64,000 bases of DNA from contig NZ_QFBC01000005.1 in the NCBI RefSeq assembly GCF_003122325.1, positions 62,001 through 126,000 of the forward strand, written 5' to 3'. Of this stretch, positions 1 to 8,758 are shown piece after piece. Under the pieces are notes generated by a model. That model ran no database searches. It saw nothing but the letters and a program-made list of their open reading frames with translations, and had not been told where the DNA came from. The position numbers were made by a program, and so were the translations under genes. Source of the stretch: Rhizobium album (GTDB taxonomy: Bacteria > Pseudomonadota > Alphaproteobacteria > Rhizobiales > Rhizobiaceae). Each line of letters begins with the position of its first letter. Within the stretch, counting starts at the first letter, position 1.

Positions 1-70
1 CGCCGCGCCGCCGAGCCGCAACCCCTTCGCCCGCGATATTCTCGCCGACTACAGCTGCCCGGTTCTGTGA
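1..70 (+). CDS. C-terminal end of an unidentified protein (partial)
   Basis: An open frame runs in from the left edge and stops at a TGA at 68-70. Its last residues read SRNPFARDILADYSCPVL. The frame matches the strand of tssF, which starts about 150 bases further on, so this is probably the previous gene of the type VI secretion operon. The tail is too short to name the family. TssE would be the commonest neighbour of TssF, but nothing in these 22 residues proves that. Confidence 0.5.
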   Translation, partial: AAPPSRNPFARDILADYSCPVL

Positions 71-102
71 CCGGCGCGACCGTTCGACGGCCGGGATCGC
101 CC

Positions 103-138
103 TGACTTGATCGCCTTGACTTGATCGCCTTGACTTGG
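103..138 (+). repeat. Short tandem repeat (14-bp unit, about 2.6 copies)
   Basis: The unit TGACTTGATCGCCT occurs at 103-116 and 117-130, and a third partial copy (TGACTTGG) follows at 131-138. It lies in the gap before tssF. No function is evident; repeat number could vary by slippage. Confidence 0.7.
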
Positions 139-154
139 CGGAAAATCTTCCGCC
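137..154 (+). terminator. Small GC-rich hairpin upstream of tssF
   Basis: GGCGGAA at 137-143 pairs with TTCCGCC at 148-154 around an AATC loop. It has the stem and loop of a terminator or attenuator but no clear T-run after it. It could weaken read-through from the preceding gene or protect an mRNA end. Confidence 0.3.
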
Positions 155-223
155 AATGTTCGTTGAAAGACCGGTGCCGCGCCCCCAGCCGGACGCCGCG
201 ACAGAGAGGAATGAGCCCGGCCC

Positions 224-2059
224 ATGTCCGATGACCTGCTGGTTCACTATAACCGGGAATTGCTGAACATCCGGCGGGCAGCAGCCGCTTTCGCCAGCGA
301 GAATCCGCGCATCGCCGGCCGGCTGCGTCTTTCGGAAGATGCGATCGAGGACCCGCATGTCGGCCGCCTCATCGAAGCCTTCGCCTATCTGACCGCCCGC
401 GTGCGGCAGAAGATGGACGACGATTTTCCCGAGCTGACCAATGCCATGCTGGGCATTCTTTATCCGCATCTCGACCGGCCGATCCCCTCCATGTCGATCC
501 TGCAGATGGACCCGAAGCAGGAACTGCAGGACGTCTACACCGTGCCGGCGAAGACGCTGATCGACACGGAGCAGGTGGACGGCGAACGCTGCCGTTATCG
601 CACCGCTTTCGACGTGGCGTTGCATCCGATCACCATCCGCTCCGCCACGCTGACCGGCCGGCCGATCACGGCGCCGGAAACGACGCGGGCGCTCAACGCC
701 ACCGCCTGCCTGCGCCTGACCCTCGACGTCTCGGTGCCGGACGGCAGTTTCGCCAGCCACGCGCCGCAATCGCTGCGCTTCTTCCTTCGCGGCCAGCCGC
801 AACTCGTCTATCCGCTCTACGAACTGCTGCTCAACGACGCGATCGCCGTTGCCTTCGCCGAGGGCGCCAACGATCCCGATCCGGTTTTTCTGGATGGCAG
901 CGCCTTTTCGCCCGGCGGCTTCGCGGAAGACGAGGGACTGCTGCCCTATCCGCAGGCGTCGCATCTCGGCTACCGCATCCTGACGGAATATTTCGCCTTT
1001 CCGGAAAAGTTCCTGTTCGTCGATCTCGCCTTCCCGGCGCGGGAACGGCTGGCGCGCAAGGGACGCACCCTCGATGTCTTTGTCTACCTCAACCGTCCCT
1101 CGCCGAGCCTCGAACGCTCGTTGACGGCAGCGGCCTTCGCGCTCGGATGCGTCCCGGTCGTCAACCTCTTTCCGCAGACCGCCGAGCCGATCACGCTCAA
1201 CCAGAAGAGCCCCGAATACCGCGTCGTTCCCGACAGCCGCCGGCCGCAGGGTCTCGAAGTCTACAGCATCGAGTCGGTCGTCTCGATCGATTCCGACGGC
1301 AACCAGAACGACGTGCACCGCTTCTACAGCGTCGAGCATGCCGCCGGCGCCGATCGCCTCAAGGAAGGCAGGAAGGATGAGATCTGGTGGCTGTCGCGGC
1401 GCGAGGCGGCGGCCCCGGAAAATCCGGGCAGCGAAGTCTATGTCTCGTTCGCCGATCCGGATTTTCGCGCCAGCGTGCCGGCCGACGAGGTGCTGGCGAT
1501 CGAAACGCTCTGCCTCAACCGCAACCGGCCGGAACGGCTGCCGTTCGGCGGCGGCCAGCCGCAACTGCGCATGGTCGAGCCGATGCCGATGGTGAAATCG
1601 ATGCGGCTCCTGACGGCGCCGACCTCGACGCTGCGGCCGCTGTTCGGCCAGGGCGGTCGCTGGCGGCTCATTTCGCATCTGTCGCTCAACCACCTGTCCC
1701 TGGTGTCGGACGGCGGCATCGAAGCGCTGCGCGAAATCCTGCTGCTCTACGATTTCCGCGATTCCGCCGAGACGCGGGCACTGATCGACGGCATCGTCGG
1801 GCTCTCCTCCAAGAGCGGCACGGCCCGCGTGCGCAGCCAGGGGCAGAGCGCCTTCTGCCGCGGCATCGACGTCAACATCACCTTCGACGAGCCGAATTTT
1901 TCCGGCAACGGCGTCTACCTGATGGCAAGCGTGCTGGAACGCTTCCTCGGGCTCTACGCCAGCGTCAATTCTTTCTCACGCCTCACCGCTCTGGTGAAAG
2001 GCCGCACCGGGATATTGAAGACATGGCCAGCACGCGCCGGCGACCGCGCACTTCTCTAG
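224..2059 (+). CDS. tssF: Type VI secretion baseplate protein TssF
   Basis: TssF (ImpG/VasA family) is a baseplate subunit of the type VI secretion system; with TssG, TssE and TssK it forms the wedges on which the contractile sheath assembles, on the cytoplasmic side of the inner membrane. The 611-residue length fits the family. The N-terminus (LLVHYNRELLNIRRAAAAF, then a segment around residues 60-95 with DFPELTNAMLGILYPHLDRPIPS) is the conserved TssF signature. The start is the ATG at 224, preceded by AGAGAGGAATG. The 3' end overlaps tssG by 37 bases, showing coupled expression. No truncation is seen. Confidence 0.93.
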   Translation: MSDDLLVHYNRELLNIRRAAAAFASENPRIAGRLRLSEDAIEDPHVGRLIEAFAYLTARVRQKMDDDFPELTNAMLGILYPHLDRPIPSMSILQMDPKQELQDVYTVPAKTLIDTEQVDGERCRYRTAFDVALHPITIRSATLTGRPITAPETTRALNATACLRLTLDVSVPDGSFASHAPQSLRFFLRGQPQLVYPLYELLLNDAIAVAFAEGANDPDPVFLDGSAFSPGGFAEDEGLLPYPQASHLGYRILTEYFAFPEKFLFVDLAFPARERLARKGRTLDVFVYLNRPSPSLERSLTAAAFALGCVPVVNLFPQTAEPITLNQKSPEYRVVPDSRRPQGLEVYSIESVVSIDSDGNQNDVHRFYSVEHAAGADRLKEGRKDEIWWLSRREAAAPENPGSEVYVSFADPDFRASVPADEVLAIETLCLNRNRPERLPFGGGQPQLRMVEPMPMVKSMRLLTAPTSTLRPLFGQGGRWRLISHLSLNHLSLVSDGGIEALREILLLYDFRDSAETRALIDGIVGLSSKSGTARVRSQGQSAFCRGIDVNITFDEPNFSGNGVYLMASVLERFLGLYASVNSFSRLTALVKGRTGILKTWPARAGDRALL

Positions 2060-3114
2060 AGGCGGATCTCTTCGAGCAACCGCAGCTCTACGAACTGTTC
2101 CAGGCGATCCAGCTGATCGAGGCGATGGCGGCGCAGGACAGCCGTCGGCTGGGCCTGCCGCCGGTCGATCCGGTGGGACAGGGTGTCGATCCGGCCAATG
2201 CCGCGCTCAACATCCGGTCTGCCGTGCCGTTGGGCTTCGCCGCCGCCGAGGTCAGCTCCGTCCGCCGGCCGCGCAGCGGCGGCCCGGTCGAACTGACGCA
2301 GACCATCGTCGGGCTGACCGGCCCCTCGGGTGTCCTGCCGCATGCGCTCAGCGAACTGGTGCAGGTCAGCGTGCGCGAGCGCAACATGGCGCTGCGCGAA
2401 TTCTTCGACCTGTTCAACAACCGCCTTGCCGGCCTGCTTTACAGCGCCTGGGCGAAATACCGCATCAGCGTCGAGCGCCAACGCGCCGCGATGCTGACCA
2501 CCAGCCAGCCGATCGATCATGCGCTGAAGTCGATCGTCGGGCTCGGGCTGCCCTCCACCGCCAATCGCACCGCCGCGCCTGATTCCACCTTCGTCTTCTT
2601 CGGCGGCCTTCTCGGGCGCCAGGGCCGTTCGGCCATGGCCATCGAAAGGGCGTTGTCGGGAACGCTCGGCCACCAGCTGAAGATCGAGCAGTTTCATGGC
2701 GAATGGCTGGCAATCGCGCCCGCCGACCGCAGCCGCCTGCCGCATCGCGACGACCGTGACGGCGCCTTCGCGCGCCTTGGGGACGACCTGGTGATCGGGG
2801 AGCGCACCTTCGACATCCGTTCGACCGTGCTGATCTGCGTGCGGGCCCTCAACTATCGCGACTTTCGCTCGCTGCTGCCGGACGGCAACCGTTCCCAGCT
2901 CCTCAGCGACGTCGCCGCCAATGCGCTCGGCCCGGACAAGGTTTTCCGCATCCGCCTCGAACTCAAGGCGGCGGAGGTGCCGAACCTGACGCTGGAGGCC
3001 GACAGCCAGAGCCCCACCGCCAGCCGCCTCGGCTGGAACACCTGGCTCACCTCGCCAAAACCGCGCACGCAGGCGGTGACCACCGAATTTAAACCGCTCC
3101 CCCATTTACGATAG
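2023..3114 (+). CDS. tssG: Type VI secretion baseplate protein TssG
   Basis: TssG (ImpH/VasB family) pairs with two TssF copies in the baseplate wedge. The open frame runs much further upstream inside tssF, but the protein-like sequence begins at the ATG at 2023 (MASTRRRPRTSLEADLF), giving 363 residues, a normal TssG length. The N-terminal part has the usual FQAIQLIEAM segment followed by IRSAVPLGFAAAEV, and the middle holds the conserved GPSGVLPHALSELV motif with FFDLFNNRL after it. It overlaps the tssF end in another frame and is followed after 18 bases by the methyltransferase gene, so all three are probably one transcript. Confidence 0.92.
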   Translation: MASTRRRPRTSLEADLFEQPQLYELFQAIQLIEAMAAQDSRRLGLPPVDPVGQGVDPANAALNIRSAVPLGFAAAEVSSVRRPRSGGPVELTQTIVGLTGPSGVLPHALSELVQVSVRERNMALREFFDLFNNRLAGLLYSAWAKYRISVERQRAAMLTTSQPIDHALKSIVGLGLPSTANRTAAPDSTFVFFGGLLGRQGRSAMAIERALSGTLGHQLKIEQFHGEWLAIAPADRSRLPHRDDRDGAFARLGDDLVIGERTFDIRSTVLICVRALNYRDFRSLLPDGNRSQLLSDVAANALGPDKVFRIRLELKAAEVPNLTLEADSQSPTASRLGWNTWLTSPKPRTQAVTTEFKPLPHLR

Positions 3115-3132
3115 ACATATCAGGATGTTTCA

Positions 3133-4674
3133 ATGAACGACTGGACGCAAGGTTACGTTTCCGACATCGAATACCTGCCAGGCTTCTACGCCGAACAGAC
3201 GCCGGCGCATCTCGATGCCGTCTGCATGCTGCGCGGCGTAGAGCCGCCTGTGGCGCAGGGACAGCCCTTCACCTATTGCGAGCTGGGCTGCGGCGTCGCG
3301 GAGACGGCCCTGGTGATCGCTGCCGCCAACCCGAAGAGCCATGTCTGGGGCTTCGATTTCAATCCCGCCCATATTGCCCGCGCCCGCGCGCTGGCGGGGG
3401 CCGGCAAGGTCGGCAACATCCAGCTCGAGGAAGCGTCGTTCGAGGAGCTCAACGCCGGAAAGGTCAGCGGCCTGCCCTCTTTCGACTACATCGCGCTTCA
3501 TGGCGTCTGGAGCTGGGTAAGCCTGGAAAATCGCCAGCATATCGTCCGCTTCATCGACCGCTATCTCAAGCCCGGCGGCATGGTCTACGTGACCTACAAC
3601 GCCCTGCCTGGCTGGGCGTCCGTCATCCCGCTACAGCGCATGCTGCTGATGTTTTCGGGCGTGGGACATGACCGTTCCGACCGCCGGGTGGTGCAATCGC
3701 TGGAACGTGCATTGCAGTTCGCCGATGCCGGCGCCGTCGGCCTTTCGGAAGAGATGCTGAAAGGCCTCAAGAAAGAGCGGGACAACGCCAATGTCGCCTA
3801 TCTGTCCCACGAATATCTCAACGAGCACTGGGCTCCTTGTTATCAGATGGATGTCGCCAGGGACCTCTCCGGCGCAAAACTGTCCTTTGTCGGCACCGCC
3901 AACCTGCTGGAAAACTTTCCGGACCTTTCATTGAGCGGAGAGCAACGCGACCTCCTCGCCCAGTTGCCACCGGCATTGTCCGAAACGGCGCGCGATTATT
4001 TCCTGCAGCGCACGTTCCGCCGCGATGTCTATATGCGCGGCGCCCGGCCCATTCCCGAGCGGCGGCTGGATCATCGGATCAGCGAAAAGCGCCTCTCCCT
4101 GGTCGTCCCGCCGTCGGCAATCACCCGCACGGTGAAGATCCCGCGCGGCGAAGCGACCTTGAACGAGGGTTTTTACACGCCAGCCTTCGAGGCGCTGACG
4201 GAGAAGCCGCATACGATCGGTGAACTGCGCGACCTGCCGCATGCCGCAGCCAAAAGCGCCTCCCCGCGGGAAGTGCTCGGCATGATGGTCGGCACCCGCC
4301 AGGCCATGCTCATGCCCAATTCGATCTCGGAAGAGGCGCTTGCCGGCGTGCGTGCCTTCAACCTTGCCCATCTCGCCGCCTGCGCCGACGAGGGCCGCGC
4401 GGTCTGCGCCCTGGCCGCGGCGGCGACCGGCTCGGCGGTCACGGTCCGCCTGATCGAAATGCTTGCCTACGAGGTGCTGGTCACCGGGACGGCGCCGGAA
4501 ATAGAAGCGTTGACGGACGCCATGTGGGCCCTTCTCGAAAAGCGGGGCGACCGCCTTCGCCAGGAAGGTGAACTCATTCAGGATGCCGAGGAGAACCGCC
4601 GCATCCTGCGGGAAAACGCCGAAGTCATCCTCGCCGGTGCCCTGCCGCTGTGGCAACGGATCGGCGCGATCTGA
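3133..4674 (+). CDS. Class I methyltransferase with methyltransferase-regulatory domain, T6SS-linked
   Basis: A 513-residue SAM-dependent methyltransferase. Motif I is clear at residues 50-54 (E-LGCG), followed by GFDFNPAHI near 73-81 and an acidic/GVWSW segment typical of Rossmann-fold methyltransferases. The middle of the protein (about 210-300) resembles the methyltransferase regulatory domain found with protein-lysine methyltransferases of the rickettsial PKMT type, and the C-terminal third is helical and of unknown role. It starts 18 bases after tssG with AGGATG upstream of the ATG, so it belongs to the T6SS operon. It may methylate a secretion component or effector, but the substrate cannot be read from sequence. 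Confidence 0.8.
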   Translation: MNDWTQGYVSDIEYLPGFYAEQTPAHLDAVCMLRGVEPPVAQGQPFTYCELGCGVAETALVIAAANPKSHVWGFDFNPAHIARARALAGAGKVGNIQLEEASFEELNAGKVSGLPSFDYIALHGVWSWVSLENRQHIVRFIDRYLKPGGMVYVTYNALPGWASVIPLQRMLLMFSGVGHDRSDRRVVQSLERALQFADAGAVGLSEEMLKGLKKERDNANVAYLSHEYLNEHWAPCYQMDVARDLSGAKLSFVGTANLLENFPDLSLSGEQRDLLAQLPPALSETARDYFLQRTFRRDVYMRGARPIPERRLDHRISEKRLSLVVPPSAITRTVKIPRGEATLNEGFYTPAFEALTEKPHTIGELRDLPHAAAKSASPREVLGMMVGTRQAMLMPNSISEEALAGVRAFNLAHLAACADEGRAVCALAAAATGSAVTVRLIEMLAYEVLVTGTAPEIEALTDAMWALLEKRGDRLRQEGELIQDAEENRRILRENAEVILAGALPLWQRIGAI

Positions 4675-4682
4675 TCGCCGCC

Positions 4683-5456
4683 ATGTCGAAGAAAACCCCG
4701 CCTGCCTGCCTCAAGCTCCTGCGGCAAGCGGGCGGGCTGCGGGTCTACGAAGCCGTCTCGACGACCGGCCGGCCCATGGTCGTCAGGCATTTCTCTCAGG
4801 GCTTCGACGGCACCGATCCGGTTGCGGCACGGCGTTTCGAGCGCGAGAAGCGACTTGCCTCGACGCTTTCCCATCCGCAGCTCTCCGCCCTCCTCGAAGC
4901 GGGCGGCGACTGGCTGGGGTTCGAATATCTGCAGCCTTCCCTCGCCACGCCGGAGCAGGCGGCGCGCTTCGACGACAACATCGCCGTCAGGCGCCTGCTG
5001 GGCACGCTCGCCGAAGCCGTCGCCTATCTTCACGCCCGCGGCGTCGTCCATGGGGATATCAAGCCCGGCCACATCCTGTTTCGCGGCCAAGAACCGGTGC
5101 TGATCGATTTCGGCATAGCGGCGCTGTCGGCCGACGATCCGCTCCATGCCGTCGAACTGGCGGGAACACCGGCCTGGATGGCGCCGGAACAACTGTCAGG
5201 GGAAACCGGTCCGCCGGCCGATATCTGGGCGCTGTCGGCCGTTGGCCTCTGGCTTTTGACGGGCGAGCGGCCATTCAGCGGCGATGGCGAAGACATCATA
5301 CGAAAAAGACGGCTGGGCGCCGTCCCTGAATTCGATTGGGCTACCGCCAGGCGACGGGCGGATCCGGATCTGGTGACCGCGCTTGCGCGCGGCCTCGGTC
5401 CCCGGGAAGACCGGCCGGCGGCAAGGGAACTTGCCGCCCTCTGCCTCAGACGATGA
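4683..5456 (+). CDS. Short atypical Hanks-type Ser/Thr protein kinase, T6SS-linked
   Basis: A 257-residue single kinase domain with no membrane segment. The catalytic loop is H123-G-D125-I-K127-P-G-H130, so the catalytic Asp and Lys are present but the usual Asn is His. DFG is at 142-144 and APE follows in AWMAPEQ. The VAIK lysine position reads VVRHF (Arg), and the Gly-rich loop is poor ([11 protein letters not shown]). It could be a weakly active or pseudo-kinase. In other T6SSs the kinase PpkA phosphorylates the FHA protein to trigger assembly; a similar role is inferred here. I chose the ATG at 4683; a GTG at 4650, inside the methyltransferase end, is an alternative. The 3' end overlaps the convergent STAS gene by 11 bases. 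Confidence 0.82.
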   Translation: MSKKTPPACLKLLRQAGGLRVYEAVSTTGRPMVVRHFSQGFDGTDPVAARRFEREKRLASTLSHPQLSALLEAGGDWLGFEYLQPSLATPEQAARFDDNIAVRRLLGTLAEAVAYLHARGVVHGDIKPGHILFRGQEPVLIDFGIAALSADDPLHAVELAGTPAWMAPEQLSGETGPPADIWALSAVGLWLLTGERPFSGDGEDIIRKRRLGAVPEFDWATARRRADPDLVTALARGLGPREDRPAARELAALCLRR

Positions 5457-5784
5457 CGAGAGCGACCGCCGGGTGAAGCTTCTTCAGGTTCGGCAGCGAC
5501 TTCGACTGCCACGGGATGCGCGTCGATCCCTTGACGGACAGGCCGATGCCCGGCTGCTTGCGCACTTCGATGGTGAATTTCGCCAGGAGGTTGATGCCCG
5601 AGCTGTTCAGGAACTCCAGTTCGGTGAGGTCGAGCAGGATGGTCTGCGGCTTCGAGGCCATGACCTCCTGCATCAGTTCCAGGATGGGAGCATAAGCTTC
5701 CGTGCCCGAAAGGCGCATCGTTCCCTCATAGTGTATCGCCGCGCCGTCGCTCCACACACGATATTCGTTTGTTTTGATTTCCAT
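5446..5784 (-). CDS. STAS-fold partner-switch protein (slr1659-like)
   Basis: A 112-residue anti-sigma-factor-antagonist-like protein. The core reads [19 protein letters not shown], the STAS strand-helix junction, with the phosphorylatable Ser pair at residues 61-62. A WQSKS motif near the C-terminus is shared with the STAS part of the fusion protein encoded at 8755-9930. In partner switching such a protein is phosphorylated by the HATPase protein and dephosphorylated by the SpoIIE phosphatase, both encoded just upstream. I used the ATG at 5784; a TTG at 5793 has a closer GGAG and would add three residues. It is the last gene of the minus-strand operon and ends inside the opposing kinase gene. 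Confidence 0.8.
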   Translation of the reverse strand: MEIKTNEYRVWSDGAAIHYEGTMRLSGTEAYAPILELMQEVMASKPQTILLDLTELEFLNSSGINLLAKFTIEVRKQPGIGLSVKGSTRIPWQSKSLPNLKKLHPAVALVIV

Positions 5785-5816
5785 ATGACTCAATATACTC
5801 CAAAAAGAGCCCGACC

Positions 5817-6374
5817 TCAGGCGAAATCAAGGGCAGCAAAAGTTTCTAGACGAATGTTGTTGCCTTCGGCAACAGGGCTGAATCGCCATCCCAGTCGGGC
5901 GCCATAGTCGCTCATTAACGTCAGAAGGCCAAGCCCCGATCCACTGGAAAATGCGTCTTCCGCATTGGCTTCGATCCGTTCGATCAGCAGTTCCCCGGGA
6001 TCGCGCGAGGTCAACTCGGCGAGCAGGGGCTGGAAACGGTCGGAAGTCTCCACGTTGATCAGATTGGTGACTTTGACCTCGAAATGGTTTTCATCGAGCG
6101 TCGTTTCGATGACGATGTCACCCGGTGCGCGGAACTTGATGGCATTTTCCAGGAGCTCGTTGACGAGATAACCGATGCTGTGGCGCGCCTCGTTGTAGTC
6201 CATGTTCGTCGCGCCGCACCGCAGCGCGAAAAATTCGCCGAGAAATTCCGATGTCACGCTGCAATGATACCAGTTGAGGTCGATGGGACCTTCCGCCAGC
6301 TGCAGACGGTTGCCGAACGCCGTCGGCTCGTTCTTGAAAATGATGTCGCCGAAATGAATTGTCATGGCCTTCAT
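5817..6374 (-). CDS. HATPase (SiaB/slr1658-like) serine kinase of a partner switch
   Basis: A 185-residue GHKL-ATPase protein. The N-box is intact (NELLENA, with the Mg-binding Asn at residue 77), and the glycine-rich lid is present as GSGLG at 145-149. Such proteins phosphorylate a STAS partner; the obvious one is encoded 32 bases downstream. The start ATG at 6374 overlaps the stop of the SpoIIE gene (ATGA), so translation is coupled; a second ATG at 6365 is possible. The membrane phosphatase, kinase-like HATPase and STAS order parallels SiaA-SiaB-SiaC of Pseudomonas, but no diguanylate cyclase (SiaD) is in the window. Confidence 0.8.
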   Translation of the reverse strand: MKAMTIHFGDIIFKNEPTAFGNRLQLAEGPIDLNWYHCSVTSEFLGEFFALRCGATNMDYNEARHSIGYLVNELLENAIKFRAPGDIVIETTLDENHFEVKVTNLINVETSDRFQPLLAELTSRDPGELLIERIEANAEDAFSSGSGLGLLTLMSDYGARLGWRFSPVAEGNNIRLETFAALDFA

Positions 6375-8758
6375 CTGTGCCTCATCACTACGAGTGTGAT
6401 GTCGTCGTGGATCTTCTGGGTCGCAATATGTGCCATAAGGTCGGCGATGATGCCTTCCTTGATGTCTTCGGCACTGTCGCAATCCCTGTATTTGCGGGCG
6501 CTTTCGCAAAGCCGCTCCAGCCCGAAGAGTTCGCCCGTCGGGCTTTCCGCCTCGGTCACGCCGTCCGTGTGCAGCACGATGATATCGCCGCTGTCGAACG
6601 GAATGTCGCGGGTCGAGATGAACGGCGCGATGTCGCTTTCCAACCCGATCGGGAAGCCGAGATCGACCGTATCGATCCGTTCGACTTCACCCTGCTTGCG
6701 AACGAGCAGAACCTCCTCGTGCTGGCCCGACAGCGTGATCTGCTTGTCCTGGTAGTCGAGGAAGGCGAGCGAAAGATGCTTGTCTGTCTTGGTCCGCTCG
6801 ATGTTCTTGTAGATCGCCCGGTTCAGGACCTCGAGGAACGTCCGCGGGTCTTCGTCGCCCTGCTCCTGCAGCGCGCGGGCGACCGACTGGACCATCAGCA
6901 TCAGGACGCCGCTTTCCAGGCCGTGGCCGGTCACGTCGCCGATGCCGACCTTGATCCGGGAGCCGTCGTGCAGGACGTCGAAATAATCGCCCCCCACCTC
7001 GTCGGCCGGTTCCATGTAGCCGGCAACCTCGATCTTCTGGATAGCGCCCAGTTCCGCCGGCTTCGGCAGCACCATCATCTGGATGTGACGGGCGACGTCC
7101 AGTTCTGCGCCGAGGCGCAGGTTCTCGCTCTTGAGCTTCTTGTTGAGTTCGTTGATCTCCGTGTTGGCGTTCGCCAGTTCGTGCGTGCGCGCCTCGACCA
7201 GTTTTTCCAGGTTTTCGGTGTGGAAACTGATCTCCTCGGCCATCCGGTTGAAGGCGATGCCGACGGCGCCGACTTCGTCACGGCTCGGAATATCGACCCG
7301 CACCGAATAATCCTTGTTCTGCAGCCGCCGCGCCGCATCGGCGAGTGCGCTGAGACCGGCGGTGATACGGCCCGAAATCGCAAAGACCGCGATGAAGACG
7401 ATAAGCAGGCTGACCAGCAGGGCGATGATCTGGTAGTTGACGATCCGGCTCGTGGCCGACGACAGGGCGTCCTGCGCCGCGATCAGCGACTGGTAGATCT
7501 CCTTCTCGGAGACGACGAAGCCGAGCGTCATCGTTTCCTTGACGATACCCTTGCCGTCCCAGAGATTGGCGGGCTTGAGCTGCTTGAGCACGACGAGATG
7601 CGGAATATCCTCGCCGTTGCGTTTCAGGTTGATGTGCAGGATGTGCGTGCTGCCGTCGCTCGGCAACGCCAACGATGCGATCGCCTCCTGGGTGCTGCCC
7701 TTCAGCGACCGGTCGATGCCGGTGACGCCCTGCCCGCTCTGGTCGCTGGATTTAAGGCCGAGCGTCTCTTCGCCGATCTTGCTGGTCGTGATGACGTTGC
7801 CGTTCGACATCGCCAGGAAACCGAAGCCGGTCTCGGCGATGTTGACGCTCTGGACGAGGCCCGAAAGCTGGTCGAGAGTGATGTCGACGGCGGCCATGCC
7901 GTCGACGTCCTTGCGATCCGCCGTCCACAGCGGATGGAAGAAGCTGACGATCAGCTTGCCGGTGATGGCATCGATATAGGGCGCCGTGGTGACGATATCG
8001 GTATCGACGGGACGGGAGGCGGGATTGGCGATCCAGGACTGCCAGCCCTCATAGACGCCCGGGAAGAAGAAATCCCAGAAATTCGGCCCGTTATTATGGC
8101 CGGGATACAGCTTGTCGAAGGTCTGCGCCTGCTCGGAATAGGGCGTGGCGCGCATGATCGAGGCCGACTTGGGGCCGACATAATACATCTGCAGTTTCGG
8201 CGAGCCGGTCGTCATCAGCGCCGGGCCGAGCAGGCCGAGGATCTCGCTGTTGCGCAGTTGTTCCTGCGCCGCAGGAACCGGCTGGTGATCCGGGCCGAGC
8301 AGATAACCCCAGACACTCACCGCCGAGGATGCGCCGGCGGAATTCTGCGCCCAGCCGCCCTTCTGGTCATAGACCAGCGAGGTCGAGAATGCCGGGCTTT
8401 TTTCCAGCGCCGTACCGATCGCGGCCTCGACTTCGGGATGGTCGCTGAGGCTCTGCATCGTGTTGGCAAGCGTGGTGACGTCGGAATGCACCTGCTCCAG
8501 GAGCAGGTCGGCGCGCAACGCCGTCGTCTCGATGTAAGTCTTCAGATATTCCTGGTTGGCCTCCGTCAAACCTTCACCCACCTGGTTGGCGGCGTCGCGT
8601 GACAGATGCTGCACGTTCCAGATCGCAATGCCGCCGCCCAGAAGCAGGTCGAACAGCACAGCTGCGCCGACGACCAGGATGAACTTGGCCCGGAAACTGC
8701 GTGGAGAAAGATAGCCTACCTTGCCGAGGCTATCAGAATGAGCCTGGATATCGGTCAT
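6371..8758 (-). CDS. Membrane sensor SpoIIE (PPM) phosphatase with HAMP domain, SiaA-like
   Basis: A 795-residue sensor phosphatase. A first membrane helix lies near residues 24-46, then an extracytoplasmic sensing region of roughly 390 residues (dCACHE-like), a second helix near 437-460, a HAMP segment (RRLQNKDYSVRVDIPSRDEVG), a coiled coil, and a C-terminal SpoIIE/PP2C domain. Metal-binding motifs are visible: EVGGDYFDV, GDVTGHGLESG, HTDGVTEAES and DDITLVV. It should dephosphorylate the STAS partner in response to an external signal. The ATG overlaps the stop of the STAS-methyltransferase gene (ATGA), and its own stop overlaps the next start. Domain architecture matches SiaA of P. aeruginosa. 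Confidence 0.9.
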   Translation of the reverse strand: MTDIQAHSDSLGKVGYLSPRSFRAKFILVVGAAVLFDLLLGGGIAIWNVQHLSRDAANQVGEGLTEANQEYLKTYIETTALRADLLLEQVHSDVTTLANTMQSLSDHPEVEAAIGTALEKSPAFSTSLVYDQKGGWAQNSAGASSAVSVWGYLLGPDHQPVPAAQEQLRNSEILGLLGPALMTTGSPKLQMYYVGPKSASIMRATPYSEQAQTFDKLYPGHNNGPNFWDFFFPGVYEGWQSWIANPASRPVDTDIVTTAPYIDAITGKLIVSFFHPLWTADRKDVDGMAAVDITLDQLSGLVQSVNIAETGFGFLAMSNGNVITTSKIGEETLGLKSSDQSGQGVTGIDRSLKGSTQEAIASLALPSDGSTHILHINLKRNGEDIPHLVVLKQLKPANLWDGKGIVKETMTLGFVVSEKEIYQSLIAAQDALSSATSRIVNYQIIALLVSLLIVFIAVFAISGRITAGLSALADAARRLQNKDYSVRVDIPSRDEVGAVGIAFNRMAEEISFHTENLEKLVEARTHELANANTEINELNKKLKSENLRLGAELDVARHIQMMVLPKPAELGAIQKIEVAGYMEPADEVGGDYFDVLHDGSRIKVGIGDVTGHGLESGVLMLMVQSVARALQEQGDEDPRTFLEVLNRAIYKNIERTKTDKHLSLAFLDYQDKQITLSGQHEEVLLVRKQGEVERIDTVDLGFPIGLESDIAPFISTRDIPFDSGDIIVLHTDGVTEAESPTGELFGLERLCESARKYRDCDSAEDIKEGIIADLMAHIATQKIHDDITLVVMRHR

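Noticed and set aside
103-138. A CRISPR-like array or integron element
   Set aside because: The repeats are 14 bases long, directly adjacent and without spacers, so this is a simple tandem repeat.
6359-8602. A 747-codon plus-strand frame opposite the membrane SpoIIE phosphatase gene
   Set aside because: No motif or ribosome site supports it, while the minus-strand phosphatase has all metal-binding motifs.
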